Source: Paenibacillus endoradicis
GTDB taxonomy: Bacteria > Bacillota > Bacilli > Paenibacillales > Paenibacillaceae
Direction of reading: 5' to 3'
DNA length: 64,000 bases
Assembly (NCBI RefSeq): GCF_024721975.1
Contig: NZ_JANQBB010000002.1
Location: 930,001-994,000 of the forward strand
Both the position numbers and the translations under genes were made by a program. Below are positions 54,086 through 62,149 of this stretch, piece by piece (positions within the stretch are counted from its first letter, which is position 1; each line of letters opens with the position of its first letter). The notes under the pieces are model-generated. The model made no database searches. It was not told where the DNA came from and was given only the letters and a program-made list of their open reading frames with translations.

Positions 54086-54652
54086 TTAGGCTTTCATCAT
54101 ATCGTGATCAACATAACGCTCGCCGTTCAGTTCACTAATAACATTAATAGCAACTTTTGCACCGTCACCAGCAGTAATGATTGCATGAACACTTACTCCT
54201 GTACAAGTACCAGCTGCCCATATACCTTCAACGTTTGTTTTACCTTGAGCATTAACATCAAAAATAGTTTTAATGCGAGGCTCTGTACCTACTTTCGTAG
54301 CGATACTTAATTGCTCCGCTAGATCCGTATGGATTCCAGAAGCAATAATAAGATGTTTCGCTTCAATACTATCACCATTTACTGTAGTTAGTACTACACT
54401 ACTATCCCTTTTCTCGATCGAAATGACTGTATCTTCCTTGTATTCTGCACCAAATTTCTGAAATTGCTTAATCCCAGTTTCAATAAGATCTGGTCCCGAG
54501 ATTTCCGAAACTCCATAAAAGTTTTCGAACCAGGCGCGTTTCGTCATACCTTTATCGCTATCAAGAACAATCGTTTTCTTTCCTGCTTTTGCAGTAAATA
54601 ACGCTGCGCTAGCTCCTGCTGGACCAGCTCCGATTATTGCAACTTCATACAT
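54086..54652 (-). CDS. Small FAD-dependent oxidoreductase (thioredoxin-reductase-like)
   Basis: 188 residues from MYEVAIIGAGPAGASAALF (start fixed by GGAGAGTGC upstream; the ATG 36 bases earlier adds a non-family leader). It holds the FAD domain of TrxB-like proteins: GAGPAGA near residue 8, HLIIASG near 100, and AAGTCTGVSVHAIITAGDG near 145-163. The NADPH domain and the CxxC pair are missing, so the protein is about half a TrxB; such single-domain forms exist as a separate group. Partner and substrate are unknown. It follows the RND pump gene but after a hairpin. Confidence 0.75.
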   Translation of the reverse strand: MYEVAIIGAGPAGASAALFTAKAGKKTIVLDSDKGMTKRAWFENFYGVSEISGPDLIETGIKQFQKFGAEYKEDTVISIEKRDSSVVLTTVNGDSIEAKHLIIASGIHTDLAEQLSIATKVGTEPRIKTIFDVNAQGKTNVEGIWAAGTCTGVSVHAIITAGDGAKVAINVISELNGERYVDHDMMKA

Positions 54653-54800
54653 ATTTAAGCACTCTCCTTCAATTATAAGTACAGGCAACGCCTTACTCTA
54701 TTGTAAATGACAAGCCAATTAATATCAAAGAAGTATAAAAGAGGTTAGATATTTTATTTGATGAGTTCATAATATCTCAGATGACTAATATTCGCCTAGA

Positions 54801-54844
54801 GAACATAAAGCAGGCTCAATAATTATTGAGCCTGCTTTATGTTC
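54801..54844 (-). terminator. Hairpin after the RND gene
   Basis: A perfect palindrome with 22-base arms and no loop (core AAAGCAGGCTCAATAA and complement). The T-tail is weak on both strands, but position (19 bases after the stop) fits a terminator. Confidence 0.65.
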
Positions 54845-54862
54845 TTACTATCCAATTCTTAC

Positions 54863-57800
54863 TTATACCGGTGGTTGTTCCGTTATACCACTATTATGCG
54901 ATTTGTATATCTTCTTTTCTTTTCTTCTAGCAATAATGACATACATGACAGGAACAACGATCAGCGTCAACAATGTAGAATAGAGCAACCCTGAAATAAT
55001 TGCTACTGCCATCGGCTTAAATAGTGAACCACCATCTATAGCCATTGGAGTTAGTGCACCTACAGCTGTAAAGGTCGTTATTAGTATTGGTCGTAATCTA
55101 ACCTTTCCTGCACTTGCAACAGCATCTTGTAACGAGCTACCTTGCTTCCTCTCCTGCTCAATATACTCAATCAATATAATACCATTCCGAACTACAATAC
55201 CCGTTAAGCTTACAATACCCATAAATGCCATAAATCCTAGCGGTGAGTTTGTTAGAAATAATCCGATTAAAGCTCCACCAAATGCTAAGTATACGGACAT
55301 CAAAATTATTAACGGGATAGACAGTGATTTAAACTGCATCACCATTAAGATATAAATTAATAGAACAACAACAATCCATAACTTAGTAATTGAATTAAAT
55401 GCATCGTCACGTTGTTCATTCTCTCCACCTACAAGCACTGAATAGTTTTCAGGGATATCCATTGCTCCTAATTTTTCATTTAATTCTTCAGTAATTTCAC
55501 TTACAAGCTTTCCTTCATTGTAACCGCGTACTGTGACTACTCTACGAGCATCTTCATGCTGAATCGAATGCACCTGTGCACTACGTTCCGCAGATACAAA
55601 TTGTTCTAATTTTACCGGAGTACCAAGCTTCGATGGAACAGACAACTGAGAGAAAGCATCCGTAATCTCAGATTTCTCATCGTGCTTGACGCGTAATACA
55701 ACATTTAATAGGTCCTTATTATCTATAAGGTCAGCGACTTTAATTCCTTCACTTAGCAGACGCAGAGTAGTTGAAATATCCTTTTCTGCCACTCCATGTT
55801 GTTGTAATTGCTCTTGATCAATATTGAATAAAATAATTGGCATATTCGATCCTATATCATCTGAAATATTAATCGCACCCTCAATATCTGCTAATTGATC
55901 CTTAACTTGTTGTGAGAGTTCCTGCAATACTGTCAAATCATCACCAGTAATACTAACGGTAATTGGTGCACCTACTGGCGGTCCTTGCTCCAGTTCCCTT
56001 GCCACAATTTCTACATCTGGCAACTTATCCTGTAGTGCCTCGCGCCATGGCTGGAGCATATCTTTCGTTTTAATCTGATCCATATCAATTTTCACAAATA
56101 GTTGACCTATATTTTCGCCATACTTTCCTGTCTCAGAATAGTAGAACTTAGGTGTCATTCTCCCTGCGTATAATGTTACTGAATTCACGCCCGGCTGCTC
56201 TCTTATCCATTCTGATGCATCATTCAATACATCTCTCGTTTTCTCTACAGAAGTACCAATTGGCAAACTGAAATCAATCAGCATGATTTCTCTTTCCGCC
56301 TTAGGGAAAAATTGCATACCTAGAAGTGGGAATAGTCCTAGACTCATACTTCCAACTACAAGAGCAAGCACTGCTGTCAGCACAGGTTTTTTGATAAAGC
56401 GAACAATTTGTTTTTCGTAGAACAAGCTTAATCGATGAATCGGCTTTCCTAGCAGACCCGATGTATTAGAATTTTCCTTAGTCTTGTTCCGTTTCCTAAG
56501 TAATCGTTCACTAATCCACATCCGGAAAATTGGAATGACTGTAACCGAGACAATTAAGGAAGCAAGCATCGTAAGTGTGATTACTACAGGAAGTGGGTGG
56601 ATAAAGTTACCGACATTTCCTGTCATAAAATACAATGGAACAAATGATGCAATGGTAGCTAATGTAGCTGTCGTTATTGAGATGGCTACATCCTTACTTC
56701 CTCTAATTGATGCTTCCATCGGTGAATCTCCTAGTGATAAACGCCGTTGTATACTATCATTCACAACGACAGCATCATCTACTAAAATACCGAGTACTAT
56801 AATTAATGCTACAATCGAGATTTGGTTCAAATCAACGCCAAAAAATTCAATTGGGATAAACCCAATAGCAACTGATACTGGAATTGCCAGTGCAACAATC
56901 AAGGAAGTGATGAAGGATAGTCCTAGCGAGCAAATGATAATAACAATGATCATACCGATCAATAGCTCTTTACCTAAATCACGAAACAGATGATTTACGC
57001 TTTCTTTTTGTGAGAATTCCGAAATCAATTGAACATGAGAAGGAAGCTCTTCCTTTAATGGGGAAACAACTTCATCAATTCTATTTTGCAACGAAGGTAT
57101 ATCTACTCCACTGCTAGCATTGATTACTATTGAAACTGCATAAAGATCATTATAATGAACTAAAGCATCGTTATTAACACCTACTTTTTCTACAGTAGCA
57201 AGATCTTCTACACGTAGTAAGGTACTTTCATTCTGAAATACGATTATTTTATTAATGTCATCAATAGATTCCCAGTCTCCACTTAGCTTCAGATAGGAGT
57301 AAGTTTCTCCTTCCTTAACTCCACCAAGCGGTACTCGATCATAATCATTCGAAATCGCCTGAATAACACTTCCCCATGGCAACCCAAGCTGATCTAGCTT
57401 CTCTGTATTGAGATAAATCGCTATTTCCTGCTCAGGTAAACCGATAATATCTACACCACTCACTCCTGAAACCTGCCCTAGCTCAAACTTCCACTTCTCT
57501 GCAAGGATTCTTAAGTCTTCTAATTGTTCAGGTGAGCTTACTGCAAACTGAAAAAATTGTTGAGCAATATTATTAAGGTTATCAATAACAACGGGCTTAT
57601 TGGAATCATCCGGTAATTTACTTTCTACTAATTGTACTTTTTGTCTTAAAAGATCCCAAACTTTACGATTCTCTTCATCACTACCAGGCTCTATTTCTAC
57701 AATAACAGTAGAAACGTTCAATGATGATGTGGAATCTACACGCACAATCTTAGAAATATCCTTAATGCTCTCTTCGATAGGAATTGTTACATACTGTTCT

Positions 57801-57970
57801 ACCTTCTCTGGAGATGCCCCTGGATAAATTGTCTGTACTAAAGCAATAGTCAAAGACACCTCAGGATTTTCTCGCTTTGGCATCGTCAGAAAGCTTAAGC
57901 TACCAACAATCGTAGCCATAATAAAAAACAGTATAGTTACCTTGCGATTCTTCAAAACATAATCAAGCAA
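54863..57970 (-). CDS. RND-family efflux pump (SwrC/AcrB-like)
   Basis: About 1,035 residues, two copies of a six-helix unit with large external loops. TM4 keeps the proton-relay pair in GILVDDAVVVNDSIQ. The TM10 position that is Lys940 in AcrB reads IVVRNGIILIEYIE, Arg instead of Lys. No membrane-fusion gene is adjacent, as with SwrC/YerP of Bacillus, which act alone in lipopeptide or fatty acid export. The best start is the TTG at 57970: AGGAGG lies 7 bases before it, while upstream TTG 58006 has none. About 185 bases separate it from the MFS gene. Probably exports an amphiphilic product. Confidence 0.9.
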   Translation of the reverse strand: MLDYVLKNRKVTILFFIMATIVGSLSFLTMPKRENPEVSLTIALVQTIYPGASPEKVEQYVTIPIEESIKDISKIVRVDSTSSLNVSTVIVEIEPGSDEENRKVWDLLRQKVQLVESKLPDDSNKPVVIDNLNNIAQQFFQFAVSSPEQLEDLRILAEKWKFELGQVSGVSGVDIIGLPEQEIAIYLNTEKLDQLGLPWGSVIQAISNDYDRVPLGGVKEGETYSYLKLSGDWESIDDINKIIVFQNESTLLRVEDLATVEKVGVNNDALVHYNDLYAVSIVINASSGVDIPSLQNRIDEVVSPLKEELPSHVQLISEFSQKESVNHLFRDLGKELLIGMIIVIIICSLGLSFITSLIVALAIPVSVAIGFIPIEFFGVDLNQISIVALIIVLGILVDDAVVVNDSIQRRLSLGDSPMEASIRGSKDVAISITTATLATIASFVPLYFMTGNVGNFIHPLPVVITLTMLASLIVSVTVIPIFRMWISERLLRKRNKTKENSNTSGLLGKPIHRLSLFYEKQIVRFIKKPVLTAVLALVVGSMSLGLFPLLGMQFFPKAEREIMLIDFSLPIGTSVEKTRDVLNDASEWIREQPGVNSVTLYAGRMTPKFYYSETGKYGENIGQLFVKIDMDQIKTKDMLQPWREALQDKLPDVEIVARELEQGPPVGAPITVSITGDDLTVLQELSQQVKDQLADIEGAINISDDIGSNMPIILFNIDQEQLQQHGVAEKDISTTLRLLSEGIKVADLIDNKDLLNVVLRVKHDEKSEITDAFSQLSVPSKLGTPVKLEQFVSAERSAQVHSIQHEDARRVVTVRGYNEGKLVSEITEELNEKLGAMDIPENYSVLVGGENEQRDDAFNSITKLWIVVVLLIYILMVMQFKSLSIPLIILMSVYLAFGGALIGLFLTNSPLGFMAFMGIVSLTGIVVRNGIILIEYIEQERKQGSSLQDAVASAGKVRLRPILITTFTAVGALTPMAIDGGSLFKPMAVAIISGLLYSTLLTLIVVPVMYVIIARRKEKKIYKSHNSGITEQPPV

Positions 57971-58155
57971 TCTCTCTCCTCCTAAAATTTTATTTGTAAT
58001 TTCCAATGGAACATCCTTAAAAAGGAAACGTTACACCCGAAGCATTAGCTATATTCTTCAACACTATATAATTATTGATTTTTTTCTATAATTTGTAAAT
58101 AATAGTCTGCAACTAGCCCTTTTCTATGAAAAGCATTAGTTTTACTAGTGGATTA

Positions 58156-59559
58156 TTACCTTGTTTCAATATGAGTCAATTGTGCATATTTAGGTTTCAT
58201 ATATAGAATTAGTATGGAGAGGCTTGCTAAAAAGATCATACCTGCACAAACAAATACTGTAGGTACTAGAGCATCAGCAAAGGATTGTCCATCACTAACT
58301 ACATCCTTACTATGAAATACGATACCTGCGATCGCGATTCCGAATACTCCACCAAGTTCTCTTAATGCGTTGCTAACACCAGAACCTTCACCTGCATACG
58401 CTTCCGGAATAGACTCCAGCACACCATGCTGAATACCAGTAAAGCAAAATCCCATACCTACACCTGCACATATCATTCCAGGAGCTAAGTAACCGAATGG
58501 GAAGAAAGGACCTAGTTGTGCAACAACAATACCGAAACTACATAATGCTACAGCTTGTAGTAATAGCCCAGTCATGAGTACGGAGCGAATCAGATATCTA
58601 TTTATTAAAATACCTGCAACCGGTGCAGCAATCATCGTCATAGTCGTCCAAAGCATTTCACGTATGCCAGCCTCCAAGGGACTATATCCTTGGACCTGCT
58701 GCAAAAATAAAGTCAGTATAAATATAGAACCAAAGATACCTGCACTCATCCAAAAACCTACAAAATTTATAACAGTAAAGGAGAGATAGCGAAATAATCT
58801 TAACGTAATTAACGGATAATCACATCTTATCTCCCAAATAAAAAACATAATCAATGATAGCGTTCCACCAATCGCACCTACTAGTATCGAATAGTGGCTC
58901 CACGTTAGTAGATTTACAGTGATTAAGGCATATACAATTCCTAATAAACCTATAGTTAGCAGCATCAGTCCAACTAAGTCGAAACGTTTCTTGACGCCGA
59001 AAGATTCGCTAATCCAGCGAAAACTTAAAATAATTGTAATAATTCCGATAGGTACATTGACAAGGAAGATCATCTCCCAAGGATAGTAAGTCAATATGAT
59101 ACCGCCCACTAACGGACCAATCGTAAGACCGAGACCTGATATTCCCGACCACAAACCTACTGCTATTGCACGCTTTCCCACTGGAAAAGCAGTATATATA
59201 AGCGTCAAGCTTATTGGCATAATAGCAGAAGCTCCAAGTCCCTGAATGCTTCGTGCAATAATTAGCGTTTCAACTGATTCACTTATCCCTGCGAGTAATG
59301 AGCCCATCGTAAACAAAGTTAGACCTAACACAAAACCTTTTCTTCTACCAAAACGTTCGGCTAATAAGCTGAATGGAATCATGCCAACCGCAAAGAGCAA
59401 CGTATATGCGTTCATCACCCATTCCAAATGTACTAGCGTCGTCTGTAATTCTAGTTCAATTTGTGGTAGTGCTACTCCTACGATTAAAGTATCCAGCATA
59501 GCCATGAATAAACCCAAACATGAAATGGTCATTATTTTACTATTTCGCCACTTATTCAT
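58156..59559 (-). CDS. MFS drug/product exporter (DHA2, EmrB/QacA type)
   Basis: 467 residues with about 14 membrane helices. Motif A LLAERFGRRKGF, motif C GLGLTIGPLVGGI, and the Asp of helix 1 in AMLDTLIVGVALP, which are DHA2 signs. AGGAGGCAAT precedes ATG. It lies 44 bases after the CrtI-like gene in the same direction, so it likely exports the product of that cluster or gives self-resistance. Substrate unknown. Confidence 0.9.
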   Translation of the reverse strand: MNKWRNSKIMTISCLGLFMAMLDTLIVGVALPQIELELQTTLVHLEWVMNAYTLLFAVGMIPFSLLAERFGRRKGFVLGLTLFTMGSLLAGISESVETLIIARSIQGLGASAIMPISLTLIYTAFPVGKRAIAVGLWSGISGLGLTIGPLVGGIILTYYPWEMIFLVNVPIGIITIILSFRWISESFGVKKRFDLVGLMLLTIGLLGIVYALITVNLLTWSHYSILVGAIGGTLSLIMFFIWEIRCDYPLITLRLFRYLSFTVINFVGFWMSAGIFGSIFILTLFLQQVQGYSPLEAGIREMLWTTMTMIAAPVAGILINRYLIRSVLMTGLLLQAVALCSFGIVVAQLGPFFPFGYLAPGMICAGVGMGFCFTGIQHGVLESIPEAYAGEGSGVSNALRELGGVFGIAIAGIVFHSKDVVSDGQSFADALVPTVFVCAGMIFLASLSILILYMKPKYAQLTHIETR

Positions 59560-59603
59560 ATTGCCTCCTAGACAGCTTTGTCATTGCACTTCATACAAAG
59601 ACA

Positions 59604-61055
59604 TTACATTAGTGCTTCAGCTGTAAGACGACCGGATTTCATAACCCCATATACTCCGTGAACATTTCTAGTCCAGTGTCCTGCCAAATATAAACCTGGA
59701 ATTGGAGTTCTAGGTCCCATTTCAGCCATCCATCTTTGATCGTTTACTTTCTTCCAGCCATATATTGCACCTGATTGATTCAGCGTGTAGCGTTCAATTG
59801 TTCGAGGCGTTGCTAGCTCGTAAAAATGAATTCTTTCACCAAAGCCCGGCAGTATTTGTTCAATCATTTGTAAAAAGTGATTTTCAATATACCCTTTGCC
59901 CTGCTCATCACGCAGCTGCTCTATTTGCTCAGCACGACAAAGTGCCATAATCGAAACTATTGCAAAACCTTCCGGTGCTAGTTGTTGATCAGAGTGCGTT
60001 GGACTACATATAGACATCCAAGGTAAACATTCAGTTTGGGTGGGATCATATAATCGAGATGCGTCATCTAATCCGTAGTTTGGAAACCAAAACAATTCAT
60101 GAGGTAGTTGTTCAATCCATTCATCCTTGCGAACTGCTGCATAGAGAACAACACAAGAATGTGAAGGCTGTAACTGCTTTACCCGTTTGAGATAAGCATT
60201 AGGTAAGGTATCTTCATTAATTAAGCGGGTTAAGGTGCTTTTCATATCAGCGTTCGACACGATGATTTTCGCTTTATATTCATTTCCTTTGTGATCAACA
60301 ACGCCACTTATACGACCATCCTCTAGCACTATCTTTTCAACACGACGTCTTAATTGGACCTTTCCATCTCTTGACTCTATATATTGCTTCAACGTATCTG
60401 CTATCTTTTGTGAACTACCATGCACATAATTAGCTCCTCCATGATATGAAACCATTGTGCTCATAATGTAAGTAGTGGATAATTGCTCAGGTCCTATTCC
60501 TGCATAAGGCGATAATGAACTTAATACGAAGGTTGTTTTTGGATTTTGAAACCGCCCTTCTAAGTACTCAGCAAACGAAAGGCGATTGATTTCTAGCAGT
60601 TTTTCTACAATCCTATCGTCCTGATCCGAGGCCCCAACATTCAGCATATAAGATCCCAGTCGTTTGATTTCTTCAATCGTTGCTATAATTGCATCACGAT
60701 CCTCAGGAAACCAAGCCACCATAGAATTTGCTAATGTGTCAAGATTGGCAGGTATCTCGTATGAATCATTATCCACACGTACAACATACATCGGATCAAC
60801 TGGAATAAATGAGATTTCATCCTCAATGCCGAGCTTTTGAAAAATACGCTGTAGCTCTCCGCCCTGTTCACAGCCGCCAATGAGGTGTACTGCCGCATCA
60901 AACAAAAAGCCTTTACGACGGAATGAGCTAGCACAGCCACCCACTACATAATGTTGCTCTAATACAAGTACCTTCTTTCCCGCTTCAGCTAATACCGCTG
61001 CTGCGGTTAACCCTCCTAGTCCTGAACCAATAATCAATGCATCATAGGTCATCAT
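59604..61055 (-). CDS. CrtI/phytoene-desaturase-like FAD oxidoreductase
   Basis: 483 residues. FAD motif LIIGSGLGGLTAAAVLAEAG (about 7-26), FDAAVHLIGG, and the C-terminal GLYLAGHWTRNVHGVYGVMK (FAD-closing motif). It belongs to the phytoene desaturase / carotenoid isomerase / retinol saturase-like group, which remove or move hydrogens on long unsaturated chains. No phytoene synthase or other carotenoid gene is in view; instead ketosynthases precede it, which suggests an unsaturated acyl or polyene substrate. It starts 3 bases after the KAS III stop, so the two are coupled. Confidence 0.88.
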   Translation of the reverse strand: MMTYDALIIGSGLGGLTAAAVLAEAGKKVLVLEQHYVVGGCASSFRRKGFLFDAAVHLIGGCEQGGELQRIFQKLGIEDEISFIPVDPMYVVRVDNDSYEIPANLDTLANSMVAWFPEDRDAIIATIEEIKRLGSYMLNVGASDQDDRIVEKLLEINRLSFAEYLEGRFQNPKTTFVLSSLSPYAGIGPEQLSTTYIMSTMVSYHGGANYVHGSSQKIADTLKQYIESRDGKVQLRRRVEKIVLEDGRISGVVDHKGNEYKAKIIVSNADMKSTLTRLINEDTLPNAYLKRVKQLQPSHSCVVLYAAVRKDEWIEQLPHELFWFPNYGLDDASRLYDPTQTECLPWMSICSPTHSDQQLAPEGFAIVSIMALCRAEQIEQLRDEQGKGYIENHFLQMIEQILPGFGERIHFYELATPRTIERYTLNQSGAIYGWKKVNDQRWMAEMGPRTPIPGLYLAGHWTRNVHGVYGVMKSGRLTAEALM

Positions 61056-61058
61056 GTG

Positions 61059-62135
61059 CTAGACACCTTTCCATTGAAAAACAGTACCAGCAAATAACCA
61101 TTTACTTGTTTCAATCGCTAGAAACATGACATTATCACCTTGTTTAACTTTGCCTTCGCGGACGGCATGCTCAAAAGCGAGCATCACAGCAGGTGAACCT
61201 GTATTCCCAACATAATTCAAGTTGTCATACACACGCTTCTCTATTTCTAGCCACTCTTCTGTCAAACAACCAGATCGCTCCAAATCATCTCGCAAATAGT
61301 CCGTATTTCCTTCGGGAATAATGCAACTCTGAATTTCCTGTGCTGTTAAACCTGATTTTTGCAATGTATCTGTGAATCCTTCATTCAAGATTTCTGCTGT
61401 ATATTTTGCTGATCCCGAGAAATCAACTTTTAATGAAAACAGTCCTTTATCAAGTGCTTCATGTGTTAAAGGAATAGCTGTGCCTCCAAGAGGAACCATC
61501 ATACCTGGCTTTTTGCCTCCACCTACACATGCAAGTGTGCTTGATCCAATAAAATGACCTTTAGTTGTTTCGCTTGCTTGTAGTACCATAGCTGCAGAGC
61601 CATCGCCAAAGGAATAAATACATAGTTTATCGCGCAGGCGAATTAAATCCTGCTCCTTATTCCCATACATTTGATAGAGCACAGGTGAGATTACTTCCGT
61701 ACCAATAACTAGTGCAGTACGATATTGACCCGAGCTTAGATACAACTTGGCAATATCCAAGGCTTGAATTGCACCACAGCAGCCAGAGCGAACTTCCAAT
61801 GTTGCCACTCTTCTTAATCCCAATAAATCTTGAACCTGGGTAACAGTCGCTGGTAGAGGGTAGTCTGGACTGCATGTAGACATGACAATAAGATCAATGT
61901 CCTCAGCATTTAAGCCTGCCTTTTCTATTGCTGCTTTCGCTGACTTTGCCGACATTTCACTATTGGATTCACGAATTTTCCCTGTATCAGGATCTGTCGT
62001 CCAATAGCGTTCATTCACTCCCACCTGATCCATCAATTCCTCATCTAACGTTCCAATTTTCTGCTCTAATACTTGATTTGAGATTGGCTCTCCTGGTAGA
62101 TAGGTTGCGATACTCAAAATATTAACAACGTTCAT
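61059..62135 (-). CDS. KAS III (FabH)-like condensing enzyme, His replaced by Glu
   Basis: 358 residues of the thiolase fold. The nucleophile is Cys119 in VRSGCCGAIQAL. The FabH His motif (IPHQAN) reads IIPEGN, so residue 275 is Glu instead of His; the Asn of YVGNTGSP (Asn311) is kept. FabH initiates fatty acid synthesis; homologues with altered His act as acyltransferases or atypical ketosynthases in secondary metabolism. AGGTGGGAA lies before ATG; gap to the ketosynthase gene is 14 bases. It may load a starter, join chains or release the product. Confidence 0.88.
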   Translation of the reverse strand: MNVVNILSIATYLPGEPISNQVLEQKIGTLDEELMDQVGVNERYWTTDPDTGKIRESNSEMSAKSAKAAIEKAGLNAEDIDLIVMSTCSPDYPLPATVTQVQDLLGLRRVATLEVRSGCCGAIQALDIAKLYLSSGQYRTALVIGTEVISPVLYQMYGNKEQDLIRLRDKLCIYSFGDGSAAMVLQASETTKGHFIGSSTLACVGGGKKPGMMVPLGGTAIPLTHEALDKGLFSLKVDFSGSAKYTAEILNEGFTDTLQKSGLTAQEIQSCIIPEGNTDYLRDDLERSGCLTEEWLEIEKRVYDNLNYVGNTGSPAVMLAFEHAVREGKVKQGDNVMFLAIETSKWLFAGTVFQWKGV

Positions 62136-62149
62136 TTCTAATTCCCACC

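Noticed and set aside
56484..56993. 169-codon plus-strand ORF
   Set aside because: Antisense shadow of the membrane part of the RND pump gene.
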